This document shows positions 10,981 to 22,283 of a stretch of DNA of 64,000 nt, one piece after another. The position numbers and the translations under genes were made by a program. Numbering within the stretch: the stretch's first letter is position 1; each line of letters starts with the position of its first letter. The notes under the pieces were generated by a model, which saw nothing but the letters and a program-made list of their open reading frames with translations, was not told the DNA's origin and did no database searches. The stretch is from Diadema setosum (Eukaryota; Echinodermata; Echinoidea; Diadematoida; Diadematidae): assembly GCA_033980235.1 (NCBI GenBank), contig CM067075.1:25863061-25927060 (forward strand), written 5' to 3'.

Positions 10981-13549
10981 ATAGTCAAGGACATAATTCT
11001 TTGAAGGCAGACACGTAAAATTTACCAGTGATCGGGAATAAATGATACTACATGTACACTAAAGGATCTTTGCTGATGAGACATCTTTGGGGTATTCATA
11101 CATATGATGCCAATGTGGTCCACAGTCCCACTCCCTGCTACACAAATGCCAGTCACAAATGCCACATACACCATACCAGTAGATTTTAAATTTTGGAGCA
11201 TTGATAATGCAATACAGCATGAACGTCTTGAGAAGAGACTATATGGAATGTGAATCCTTTGCATTGTATGAGAGCATATGATTGCAGAGCTATGGCCAAG
11301 GGGCCTTGTTATGCAGCAAAAAGCCTTTAAAAAATAGTTTATGCTGAGTAATCCTGTGAACATTGCTACACACAATATTCTATAGGCAAACTATATGTAA
11401 AGCAGATGTAGAAACAAATAAAAAGAAAAAAAGTAACACAAAGCAAAATATCTGAGCTATGAATCGCAATAACCGAGCTATGAATCGCAATAACCAGATG
11501 AAAGCAATTTACCTCAGTATATGTAAGTAGTTCATCACAACACACTGCAAACAATGCACTGCACGAATAGCAGGGAAAAGCTGCAGGCACCCATTTCAAA
11601 ATCCCCATATCATCTGTTTTAGGCAATGAATAGAGTACACAACAAAAAGCCCAGGTTACAAAACAACTCAGAAAAAAAAGACAACAAAAAACTGTATTGA
11701 CTGAGATAAAGTCTGTACCATCTCATATTTGAACTGGTTCCATTAATGTGTTGCAGAACCAAAGTATTGGGTAATTTATTTTCAACAGTTTACTGCCTCT
11801 TATGTGAAACATTATTCTGTTTCTGGTGAATTGAAATAATATAAATTATTATTTGCTAGAATACACCACCCTTTCTCTTCTTTAACTTTGCATGATGTAA
11901 AATGATAAAAACATAGACGTTTCATTTACATTTCATCTCCTTTGCTCAAGCTTGGTTTGAGGTAATAACAATAAAATTCATCACACTAAGATTGAAGCAG
12001 ACCTGATTCAAATCTCAATGACCCTGTACTCTCCCCAAAACCACAGACAACTCCAAACAAACTAAAATATTGTCACAACTGCATCTTTTCAGCTGATTCC
12101 AATATCTCAATCCATTCCAAATCTTACACAAATTGCACTCCTCTGGTGACAGATGGAAATCACATTGCAATTCAGAGAAGATTAAGAAGTTCTACTTGTA
12201 TACAAGTGGTAGGGTAAGCCCATCCTGCTTTTAAATATCACGTAGGGCTGCATACTTTGCCATCTGAAACTTGCACCCAATTTATACAGGGCATTCAGAG
12301 CAGTCCAGGAGCACTCCTGAATCCTTTTCAGCTCTGTATGAACAGACAGTCACGCCATAAGCACTTTATAAGTCATGCCCCTCTTGAGCCTTGGCTCAGG
12401 AGCACTCCTGAAGCACCCTTAACTCTGTATCTAAAGAGTCGCCAATTAGAGCGCTCCTTAAGTGCCAATGTGCTAAGGGCTGTGCATACTGTCTACACGT
12501 TCAAATTTTGTGTGCAAAAAAAAAAAAAAAAAAAAAAAAATTGGTCACCAAGACAGTTATGCCCCTCTCGGACACTGTGTGTGGTCTCAGCGAGCAGTGA
12601 TTCTCTGTATGAACAGACTAAGATGAACGGAGGGGCGAAAGTCAAAGCAATTCAAGAGTGCCCTGAGCCAAGCTGTTCGCATACACTGTAATGGGGTATA
12701 TCATGAAGTGAATGATAATTAGATAGGCAGATATTGTAAACGACATTATAGTATTTAGATATTGCATGTTTACATCTTGCAGGCATTTCATAAATAATTC
12801 ACAACACTTCAAACTGAAAACTGTATATCTTACTCCCATGTTGTCCATCTTCCATGGGACATGCACCATCCCATCACACCAAAATCTGAACACACAGCAA
12901 ACTTGACAACCTTCGAGGTCGATCAAAAAAAAAAAAGTGCAGCATTCAGTGCAAAGCAATTATATAAATCAAGATGCGATTTAGACAAAAACAAATAAGC
13001 ACATCACACCCATATCCGCACGGATCTTACTGACCAAGAAACAGACCAAGCCATCTAAATACACAGCTACATCTCATAACCTACATTACTTGCTTTTTTT
13101 TTTTTTTTTGCTTGTTGTTTGAATGTTAACTACTGACAGACATCTCATCATTCGCCTGGAGAAAGTACTAATACCCGCCAAATACCCAAAAGTGACCAAA
13201 AAAAAAAATAAAAATATCTGTCCTGATAACAATATCAATTGTAGTTTGCAAATCACATGCTTTCAGCAGCTTTATATTGTTCCTCATCAATTAAAGCATG
13301 GATAAGGAACAGAAAATGATTGTCATCTTGCATATCTTACTTTGTGTTTATGCAATGGGAGGATAGTAAAATAATCTTTTTGCAGACTATAGATGGCCTC
13401 AAAGAGTGTAGGAACTGATAGGACACTGTGTTTTGTCAGTACAGCGATCCAATACTAAAGCATTGCATTCCTCTGCCATTCTTCTATGTGTAAACAACTA
13501 CAAATACACATGTAATCACTACACAAATGGCAATGCATACAGAAACAAC
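10981..13549. other. Gene-free stretch with poly-A tract
   Basis: No gene recognised. It contains an A25 tract at about 12516-12540, a T17 tract near 13095, and a locally repeated motif GGAGCACTCCTGAA around 12308 and 12400. Short open frames (for example 11022-11375 on the minus strand) have no splice context or family signal. Confidence 0.4.
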
Positions 13550-13774
13550 TACTGTATACGCCATATATTTCGCGAGTCTAAATTTTGGAGAATTGGGAAT
13601 TCCCGACAAGTTTGCGAGTTGTTAAATTCGTGATCGTGGAGTACTGTACTGAACGAAGAAGTGTACATTGGGATCAGAGTCAATACTTTCGCATGTCTTT
13701 AATTTCGCAAATAGCACCTCATTAGCGAAATTCGCGAAAATAAAAGCCTCGCGAAATATTTGGCGTATACAGTA
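13550..13774. repeat. MITE, TACTGTATACGCC family (TTCGCGAAA core)
   Basis: Left end TACTGTATACGCCATATATT with TCGCGAG; right end CTCGCGAAATATTTGGCGTA followed by TACAGTA. About 225 bp. Internal TTCGCGAAAAT and GCGAAATTCGCG palindromes. Sister copies are at 33588-33836 and 39310-39553. Confidence 0.85.
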
Positions 13775-13997
13775 CTTGATACAGTTCCTTCTCTCTTTCT
13801 GGCCTATCAAAAACTTGTGGCACTGTCAATTCAAAGAGCAAGCAATACTTTTGCAACACCAGAGATGCTCTTTCATGTACTGTAAAAGCGATTTATCATA
13901 TTTTCGCATGGAAAATTTTTCGCGCTGGGGTGGATAAGATGAATTTGTGTGTTTTTGATTCCAAGGAATCAAAGACATCTTAATAGTTTTACATAAA

Positions 13998-14205
13998 CTG
14001 TAAAACACAATATTTTCGCGGCATTAAATTTTCGCAAATTGGAGCCAACGGCCTTTTATGCAGCATGAAATTTTGCGAGTTGCCTCTAACATTCAATGCA
14101 TATAGTGTAGACAAGAACTTTCGCATGCATTTCAATTTCGCGAATTTTGGCTCTCGCAAAATTTCTGAAATTAAAATGCACACGAACGTTCCTCGTTTTA
14201 CAGTA
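13998..14205. repeat. MITE, ACTGTAAAAC family (TTCGCG core)
   Basis: Termini ACTGTAAAACACAATATTTT and CCTCGTTTTACAGTA, with internal TTTTCGCGGC, TTCGCAAATTGG and TTTCGCGAATTTTGGC. A reverse-orientation copy lies at 51867-52079, sharing the unique middle (TTGTCTACACTATATATGC block). About 208 bp. Confidence 0.8.
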
Positions 14206-15731
14206 GCACTCAAAAATATTTGTGTGCTTTTATTTTTGCTCGAGTCAGTGGTGCAAAATGCATGAAAATCTCCACTTTTACAGTATACTAATGTTACACT
14301 GTCCCATCCAACTGATTGTACAAAGGTTGTATGGGACATAAAACATGAAAAAAGAACTATTTAGCTGATGCCAACAAAGATGTAGGGAGAGTGTAATGAG
14401 CAATGTGTAGAAAATAAGATACATACACAAACATTCATGGTAAGTATATCTATCTTTACATCATTTCATTTCACTGGCAGACGTTTGCATTGTAACTCTC
14501 CTGATAATATTACGGGAATATATGGAAACTTGCATTATCTTATCAAACTTCTTGTCAAACAACGTGACAGACAAGAAGAAATGCTACATCCGAGTAAAGA
14601 ATCCATCACTGTAAGCAACTACAAAAAGAGGCTAAGCCTGAACAAGCCCATATATGCATCACACAGACATGCCTTGCCAACCTGCAATCATTTTTTTTTT
14701 TCAGAATATGCTGCTCACTCATCCACTTACAACAATTAATAGCAGTAAACTCACCAAGAATCTACCTCTCTAAAAGTATGTGTACTACAGCATGCCTTCA
14801 TTTGAGACGTGTACTGAATTTCTCTGGCTAGAAGGATGTACCACATTTTCATGTACACAACAATGCAAGCTGCCAATTTCTTTTAAAGCCAACACTTTTC
14901 CAATAATTTGCAGCCAAAGCACATATCCACTGGTTTCCCTTTGGATTTTGTTTGTATTTGTGTTTATTTTAATTTTTTTTTCCACTGAACTAGTAGCACG
15001 TAAAACCCTGATTTCTTCATTCTTATGTACGAACTGCAATAGAAGTCTTGTGGCTTGACTGCATGTATTTTCATCCACATGGTCACTCAATGTGCTTTAG
15101 TAGCATGCACTTTAGAAAAAAACAAACAAACAAACAAACTCCAAGTGGAGTGGATGTGGACAAAACAACAAATTCCAGGGATATTTGCTACAAATCTCAT
15201 CATTTGCGCAGCAGCTATGTAGCATCATTGCTAGAACAGCCAATGGCGAAAGTCTTCACTCTTCACAAATACTGTTCAGCATTACAAGTATGGTGAAAAA
15301 AAAAACAACCAACCAAGAAATCAAGCATCACAATATTGGTGTTGCACTGAATATTCACTACACACACAACATCTACACAAAAGTCTCACAAAATCACAAC
15401 ACGCTACCATGTATCTACCTACACAATTACATGATCAGCACATATCACCGTCTTGAAAGGTATTCTGTTTTTTGGAGGTAGAATTACATGATTACAATCT
15501 GGCAGAGACTAAACATCCAGTCTAAGATGAGTTTCTTATTGCATCAAAAACAAATGAAAAATAAAACGGTAAGAAGAAACAAACACAACGAACTTCCCCT
15601 TTAAATCCTCGAGTGTCGGTTGGTACACAAATCCCCATAGCATTGTACAGACTGTCCACAGTCCCTGGCATAGAAAGGGTTCAGTGGCTACTGCAACTTG
15701 AGAATGGTGAGCAAGCCCCAGACCCAGCCTG
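14206..15731. other. Gene-free stretch
   Basis: No gene recognised. Only short A- or T-rich tracts (near 14690, 14965, 15117 and 15298) and unrelated short frames. Confidence 0.35.
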
Positions 15732-15975
15732 TGATCCTACCGGTTCCATGACATTTGCTCCTGCGACAATTGCTCCCATGAAATATCTTCACGCGACACC
15801 AAACATAAATACTACCCACAAATATAACCCTAACCAAAATCGCAATCCCCACATCACACTAAACCTAAAACCCTATCACAGCCCTTAACGCCATTTAACC
15901 CCAAGTCCTTGGAGAATATAGACTGGAGCATTGTCGCAGGAGCGAGAATGTTGTGTCACCGATCCTACCATCACC
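15732..15975. repeat. Inverted-repeat element with telomere-like (CCCTAA) interior
   Basis: The left arm contains GATCCTACCGG and GCTCCTGCGACAATTGCTCC; the right arm carries GGAGCATTGTCGCAGGAGC and GTGTCACCGATCCTACC. Between them lies a degenerate A/C-rich tract with ATAACCCTAACC, CTAAACCTAAAACCC and similar blocks. Non-coding. Confidence 0.65.
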
Positions 15976-16311
15976 TGCTAAAGTCTGCATACTTTCGCAA
16001 TCTCCGACAGATTGTCTGCTAGACTATCAGCTTTCAAGCATGTCACTGCTGCGACACATGAGGGTGTGCAGGAACTTGCAAACCAGAACCAATTGAGGAT
16101 ATAATATTTCTTTGGTTGGTATTTTTCATCACTTCAAATAAGAATGGGTTCTCTGGTCTTGTGTTACACACTGTGGTAGGGCTAAGGGTCAAACAAAAGT
16201 AGAGGCCACTCTAAATTTTGCTTGTATTTCCAAGAAATCGGAGGGAAATATTTGAATCAAAAGCAAGAAAAAAAAAAAATACCTCCAAAGCAGCTTGGAT
16301 GTTAAAGGGAA

Positions 16312-16867
16312 GATAAACCCCAAGAGCAATGTGGATTGAGTGAAAGCAGCAGCATTAGTAGAACACATCATTAAAAGTTTGAACAAAATCGGACAATCGA
16401 TGCAAAAGTTATGAATTTTTAAAGTTTTGGTGTTGGAACCGCTGGATGAGGAGACTACTAGAGGTTATGACGTATGAGTGGACAACAATACCAAGAAAAT
16501 ATAAAGAAAATACTACAAAAATCCATTTTTCATGAAAATTACAAATTCCATCAACTTGATATTTACATATGTTAAGGGTAGCAATTATTCCCCCTGCTTT
16601 CTGAAAGCGGTTGGTCCATTGCTCTTTCATAATTCTAGAAAAGTGAATTTTTGTTGAATTTCCTTTATATTTTCTTTGTATTGTTGTCCACTCATACGTC
16701 ATATCCTCTAGTAGTCTCCTCATCCAGCGGTTCCAACACCAAAACTTTAAAAATTCATAACTTTTGCATCGATTGTCCGATTTTCCTCAAACTTTCACTG
16801 ATGTGTTCTACTAATTTTGCTGCTTTCACTCAATCCACATTGCTCTTTGGGTTTACCTTCCCTTTAA
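16312..16867. mobile_element. Fold-back element with TTAA target duplication (copy A)
   Basis: Flanked by TTAA on both sides. The arms start TTAAAGGGAAGATAAACCC on the left, with the complement at the right end; the inverted arms are longer than 200 bp and include GCAATGTGGATTGAGTGAAA, TTAGTAGAACACATC, AATCGGACAATCGATGCAAA and TCCTCATCCAGCGGTTCC. Related copies at 19877-20449 and 29965-30589. TTAA duplications are characteristic of piggyBac and Kolobok superfamilies (established knowledge); which one applies is unknown. Confidence 0.8.
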
Positions 16868-18164
16868 ACAAGGAAAGTACAATGCCTGGACTGATCATGC
16901 AAATCACATGCCACAGTCCAATCCCTGCGTAGAAACATAACCGCTTCTGCGTTTTAATCTGACAAGTGCTTCCTCTGCAACAACAGTTGAATCTGTTTCC
17001 TTTTTTTGTTTGTTTCATTTATTTGGTTTCCACCTTGATCTTAAGATCCTTCTGCCTCATATTGCCATCATGATTTCTATTCTCAAACATCAACATTTGG
17101 GGGTTGCATTTGCACTGGTCTCTCATATCACCTTTCAAGATAACAAATACAGCAGGTGCTACATTGGTACATAATGTATGTATTGAGAGCAATATTGATG
17201 ACTATCAGCTTTTGAGGACACTCTTTAAGTGAGAAATAACTCCATAACACAGCAGTTAACATTGTAAGTGTAACACTAATTTCTCATTCTATGCCAAATT
17301 TCCATGAATCTTCCCCTGTTGTTTTTTCTCAAGTTTACTCTATTAATGAGTGAGCTTTAAAATCACAGAGTGAAATTTTTCCCTGCAGAACCGATTTGTA
17401 AACTTGGTTCATTTCTCATTGCTTCCTACATCCTTTTCTCAGATAAATATAGATTGAGATATCATCTGTTGTGCCACACAAGAGCTGAATTGAAGACAGC
17501 CTTGACATAGTCTGATGTTCAAAAAAATTGTCCATGCCTGACAGTAGCTTCTAATAACCTACCAGGTACAGATTTTCTAACACCAATGAATTGCTGACAT
17601 GTAACTCTGCAATCTATTTCTATTTTCTATCATGACAAAAGTACGGATTAACCTCAAGAGCAGTGATCTTTCTTTGCAGTCATAAATAGTTTATCATCAT
17701 CTCATCGTGGTGTCATGTAACTAATCACAGAGCACTTAAAAAAAAAAAAATTATCCACACTGCTGTCAATGGCAAGAACATGAAAACGTTATAATAAAAC
17801 AATATCACATGCATTGCTTGGATGGAACCAGCTGGAAGTAGACGTAAATTGTTTCAAATATATATTACTCTTTTGCTACCTACCTTAATTACTATACCAC
17901 ATACTTCTTCAATTAATCATTTCCTTCAGAGCCACCTAAGGTATTACAGCTCAATTTCTTTTCTTTTTTTTTTCAATAAATCCACAACATGCAGAGAGAA
18001 GGAAAACAATCAAATCACTATGGCCCCCTTCTCTCTCCACAAAGTGCAAAGGTGCTCACAAAAGGAAGGAAGGGAACAATCTCCGCGCCGACCGCCGCTA
18101 GTGAAGCGATAGGCGCACGCATTTCCTGTCGAGAGTCAAGCCACCCCCGACAGACGCGCCGCCG
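16868..18164. other. Gene-free stretch downstream of the DUSP19-like gene
   Basis: Presumably 3' untranslated and intergenic DNA of the minus-strand phosphatase gene. I could not place a polyadenylation site with confidence. The open frames on the plus strand at 17822-18204 are not supported. Confidence 0.35.
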
Positions 18165-18420
18165 TTATGATGCCGCCTCCTCGGCCAGAATGGAGGCCTC
18201 GTAGTCCTCCAGCTGTTTCATGAAACCGTCGTTGGGCCGTACGAAGGGACGCCGCTCTCGAATCTCCTCCAGGGTCTTGCTCATGCGCACATGCTCGTCA
18301 GCGAGGATGTACGCCACCACGATCGTCGTCGAGCGGGAGACGCCAGCGTTGCAGTGGACAAGGACGCAGCCGCCTTCACTGCGTGCCTTGTTGATAAACT
18401 CAAAGGCATATTTGAAGAAC
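18165..18420 (-). CDS. dusp19: DUSP19-like coding exon 3 (P-loop and C-terminus)
   Basis: Acceptor TCTCATTAG before 18420; stop TAA at 18167-18165. Encodes FFKYAFEFINKARSEGGC, the P-loop HCNAGVSRS, the helix STTIVVAYILADEH, and RRPFVRPNDGFMKQL, ending in a short acidic-Ala tail. Noticeably GC-richer than the flanking intron. Confidence 0.93.
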
Positions 18421-21067
18421 CTAATGAGAGAAGACAGATGAGCATGACCAGTATGAACTAAACTTACGTAAATATGCATAAAATTCTAAAAATGATTGTA
18501 CAATTTTTATTATTCCTCCTTCATATATCAGCCTGCTTCATTTCTAACTAGCATGGAAAAGATACTGATATCTCTTAGAAGAAACACATTTCTGTACAAT
18601 CATATTAAATGTTTTTAAATGCAATCACAATATTTGTTACAAGCCAGGCGCGGTGGAGCACCCCAATTATCTTGTAGAAATCCATCGGCAGCCGAGCCTC
18701 ATTTGCATAAAATAAACAACATGTACTCGCGTAGTTGAGAAAAAGTAAACAACTTTTCAAGCTAATAACAATTTAAGGAAACCTATTTTCGGATTAAAAT
18801 TGAGTTAGTTTGAATTTGAAAACATGTTCGAATATGCACTTATAACATATTAAAGGACTTGGCAATGATAAAATGTGAAATTTTAGTGAAAACCTGGCGA
18901 GCAAAATTACCAAAAATATGCCTAAATCCTAAAATCATCCTAAAATTCACGAAGTTTGATTGCGGAACCAAAGCGCCATTCGAACAAAGTACACCAAAAT
19001 TTATTTATCTGCTTGCATTTTAAATGTCATACCGTAATATTCCCGGCCATGGTTGTGTCGGAAAAAAACAGAAGGTGATGTCAAAAATGACACGAACGCA
19101 AAGCGTACAGGTCGGTCCCATGTATATATAATCGCGTGACTGTAGCGTTGCATGTCACAGCACACACAACGCTTTGCTGCATACAGCGTGCGCGGCAGCA
19201 GCTCAGCAGTCACCGCCGTGCGACACTCAGCAAAATTGAATGCGTCACATGCAAACCAACAATGAGCACGAAATCCTGAATCTCATCACGTACCACGCAT
19301 GCCCAATATTACGGGAAAAGAATATGACGTCATTTTCAATTGTTTCACTTACTACAATTTTCTATTCCAAACCCTGTAGAAACATGTTGATTTCTCAAAA
19401 AGTACAGGTGGAAACAAGCGAAAACTTTCACCATATATGGATTGAGGCCTGATAAACTTATGTTGCCAATTTCAGACACATTGGAGCCCGGCCATAGTCC
19501 AGTCGGAAAAAAACAGAGAGCATGTTTTGCGAGAGGTGATTTTCAAAACGCTTTAATATCTCAAGTTCTAGTGCAGCAAATTTCATAATATTTTCATCAA
19601 AAGGAAGATTTTTAAAAACTTAGATAGTGTGGGGAGTTTTAGTTTACTAGCTGCATGCATAGCGGCACAAGGAGAAGGTAAAGATTTGACTTTTTCATTC
19701 ACACAGTTTCGGGCAGCCGTGGATGCCCGTTGGAAATTCAAATAGAACGGGGCGATAATGAGATGCAAATTGGGGTGCTTCACCGCGCCTGAAGCTATAC
19801 ACATCTATAGGCACATCATCAAAACACAAGCCTTTCCTCTTCAAGGGTTCTTCCCACAATTATTATCATTATCTTTTTAAAGGACAAGTCCACCTTCATA
19901 TACATGTACATGTGGATAAAGTGCATGCAGCAATATTAGTAGAACACATCAGTAAGAGTTTGAGGAAAATCGGACAATCCGTTGAAAAGTTATGAATTTT
20001 TGAAGTGTTTGCTCAATCACTGCTGGATGACAAGACCACTACTGCAGCTGATGTCATATGCGTACAACAATAAAAGGAAAATAAAAAGAGAATTTCACAA
20101 AACTTTATTTTTTGAATAAAGTACACATTTCTTTGACTTGTCACTGATGTACATGTTATGGGAAAGTGAAAGAGAGAAGTCGAGTGTTCTTTTGTTATGT
20201 GAAAAAAAAGTGAAAATATGTTAAATTTTCTTTATATTCTTTCTTTATATCGTTGTACACATGTGACGTCACAAGCAATAGTAGTCTTCTCATCCAATTC
20301 TCATCCAGCCGTGACTGAGCAGAAACTTCAAAAAATTCATAACTTTTGAACAGATTGTCCGATTTTCATCAAATTCTCACTGATGTGTATTACTAATATA
20401 GCTGCATTCACTCAACCCACATGTCTATGAAGGTGAACTTGTCCTTTAAGGTGCATATGACTCAGGGGCACATTTCACATTTGTCAGCATTTTCAGACTT
20501 TACATAAATGTCATCAATGCTGTCCAAAGCATGTCACGAATTACAATTTTACATGTCTTGGATATTGTTCAAACTGAGATAATAGTTTCACAAAGTGATG
20601 TAAATCACAACTTTTCTCTTCCCCATATAATCTTATCGTATCAAATCAATATTTCCACATCAAAATCAGGGCAGTTCCAAGGAGCAATCAGGGAGACACT
20701 TCCAAGTGTGCATGCATCTTGAGAGGCAACGAAAGTTTCCCAATAAGGAAGGCTTTTACATTTTCTTGTCGGGAAGGACATACTCTCATTTTCTTTAGAA
20801 GCCTATTGCAGAGTCGATGAGACTGGACAGATCTGAAGAGAAAAAGTGGGTGGGGGAGAGGCTGAGGTCCCAACTTCAGGAACACACTTCCTTCGTGATT
20901 TGGTCATTTTATAAACAGATTCTCTTTAAGAGATCAAAGTGCTTGTAAACAAAAAATGGTAATAATGAATAACTTCAGACTTTTATCTTCAGGCAATCCC
21001 TGACTTGTTCTGATAAAACTTGAACACCCCCCCCCCCCAAAAAAAAAAAAAAACACACACACCCCAT

Positions 21068-21114
<47 letters not shown>

Positions 21115-22198
21115 AACACAAAAAACAAACAAACAAATCTCACTTTGTGATTTTGACTTCTGGTAAGTCCCAGATAGGGAGGTTCTTGTAGGTGAAGTGG
21201 TCTGGGAACACGTTGTTAAGGCTTGCCACATTCAGGATATGCGTTATGCCGTGCTGCTTCAGAATTTCGAGGTTGTATGCTGGGTCACAAGATGCTGGAA
21301 ATAAAATCAGTCGAGATAGAAATCATGAAACTGACAACTTGAAATTATACCTTGAGGAAAGTTTTCCCCTTCTCCCCTTGTCAAGTATCATGAACAAGAA
21401 ATTGTGAGAATAAAAAACAATTCCTTTCATGCATCAGTCAAAAAACCTGCCACTTGACATATACTGTACGAGCTGAAATTTTCGCGGTGGTTTTATTTTC
21501 GCGAATTTCGCAAATTGCCTTTGAACCACAAAAATAACAACGCGCAAATAAGTAAGTTCAGTTAGACCCTCGCAACCGCGAAATTAACAACATGCAAAAA
21601 TGTCCTCCGAGTAGCAATTCGCGAAAATATCTGTACGCGAAAATTTCAGCTCGTACAGTACTTACTGGTATTGTTTATTGATTATTAGGTACCAAGGATA
21701 CTGTATCTACTTCATTCACTAGCACTTTTCATTTCACAACCATTTGCCAAACCTTCAAGCAACACATTTGGCATTCATGTTTTCGTGTATTCTCTGGTCA
21801 GGCATGGATAGACATTCAAGTTCCCATGGAGACTCGGGCAGAATCCGGGCAACATGGCAGCTTTGGGTGTATCATCTACATGTATGATGATTTGTTTGCA
21901 AATGATAACACCTGGATGAAAATGTTATAAAAGCATCACTTCTCAGCTCTGTTTACTTACACATGAAGAGATATGGTCTAACTTGCACAACCTGCAGATC
22001 TGGGGCGTAGTCGGGTACGAATCCGTATTCCATCTTGCCGTCGTCGTTCTTCTCTTGCTCGGGCTTGGTCACGACTGTGAAAGTTCCAGACTCATCGCGC
22101 ATCTCTACCACACGGCTGCCATCTGCTCTTCTCACACGCGTGTCCACTTGCTTGAGCCGGCCTTTGGAGAATCCTGCAATGTCTTCCAAGAAACTCAT
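18165..22198 (-). CDS. dusp19: DUSP19-like dual-specificity protein phosphatase (gene span, 3 coding exons)
   Basis: A cytoplasmic dual-specificity phosphatase by family; vertebrate DUSP19 (SKRP1) acts on the JNK pathway through MKK7. Coding exons are 22198-21961, 21294-21144 and 18420-18165, with AG/GT borders and matching phases (1, then 2). The product is about 214 residues against 217 for human DUSP19. N-terminal residues 1-70 contain MSFLEDIAGFSKGRLK and a conserved DLQVVQVRPYLFM strand. The catalytic domain follows: the general acid Asp in WDLPE (about residue 122), the P-loop HCNAGVSRS with nucleophile Cys about 153 and Arg about 159, and the C-terminal RRPFVRPNDGFMKQLEDYE helix typical of DUSPs. 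All key residues are intact. Introns are full of MITEs and fold-back elements. A splice acceptor (TGTGTAG) sits 21 bp upstream of the ATG, so a 5' non-coding exon is likely. Confidence 0.92.
18645..19791. mobile_element. 1.15-kb non-autonomous DNA transposon in DUSP19 intron 2
   Basis: Inverted termini CAGGCGCGGTGGAGCACCCC and its near-complement at the right end (GGGGTGCTTCACCGCGCCTG), flanked by AAGC on both sides (18641-18644, 19792-19795), a candidate 4-bp duplication. Inside, a CCCGGCCATG/CCCGGCCATA...GTCGGAAAAAAACAGA block occurs twice in the same orientation. No transposase recognised. Confidence 0.7.
19877..20449. mobile_element. Fold-back element with TTAA target duplication (copy B)
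   Basis: TTAAAGGACAAGTCCACCTTC at the left, mirrored by GAAGGTGAACTTGTCCTTTAA at the right. The long arms share ACATCAGT(A/G)AGA, AATCGGACAATC and GACGTCA segments with copies at 16312 and 29965. It lies in the second intron of the DUSP19-like gene. Confidence 0.8.
21023..21137. repeat. Compound simple repeat C(n)A(n)(CA)n(CAA)n
   Basis: A C10 run, then A14, then a short CA block, then about 16 CAA triplets, then AAAC repeats. It begins 7 bp beyond the splice donor of coding exon 2 (21144), so it lies within intron 2. It generates a spurious poly-Cys/poly-Leu frame. Confidence 0.9.
21144..21294 (-). CDS. dusp19: DUSP19-like coding exon 2 (first half of catalytic domain)
   Basis: Acceptor TTATTCCAG before 21294, donor GTGAGA after 21144; 151 bp, phase 1 in and phase 2 out. 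Encodes the YNLEILKQHGITHILNVAS core strand-helix, the FTYKNLPIWDLPE loop with the general-acid Asp, and the start of the alpha-helix before the P-loop. Confidence 0.9.
21462..21660. repeat. MITE, TACTGTACGAGC family (TTCGCG core)
   Basis: Termini TACTGTACGAGCTGAAATTT and AAATTTCAGCTCGTACAGTA form a nearly perfect 20-bp inverted repeat continuing into TTCGCG/CGCGAA. About 199 bp with internal CGCGAATTTCGC and ACCGCGAAATTAAC. It lies in intron 1 of the DUSP19-like gene. Confidence 0.85.
21961..22198 (-). CDS. dusp19: DUSP19-like coding exon 1 (N-terminal domain)
   Basis: Starts at ATG 22198-22196 (MSFLEDIAGF) and ends in phase 1 before the donor GTAAGT at 21960. Encodes 79 full codons. The start is favoured because it matches the DUSP19 N-terminus (short helix beginning MxSLxxEIxxFS, then the acidic linker and DLQV). 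An acceptor-like AG at 22220-22221 implies that the exon begins at about 22219 with 21 bases of 5' UTR. Confidence 0.9.
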
Positions 22199-22283
22199 CC
22201 AGATAAACTCCCCAAGATCCTACACAGCATGAAGTACATGAACACAAAAAATATCAGTGCTCGATGCAATGTGTCTATAATAT

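Noticed and set aside
18220..18441. Plus-strand frames overlapping the phosphatase P-loop exon
   Set aside because: They are shadows of the DUSP19-like exon, whose HCNAGVSRS motif is on the minus strand.
20934..21231. Poly-Cys/poly-Leu open frames
   Set aside because: They are produced by the (CAA)n and C(n)A(n) simple repeat next to DUSP19 exon 2.
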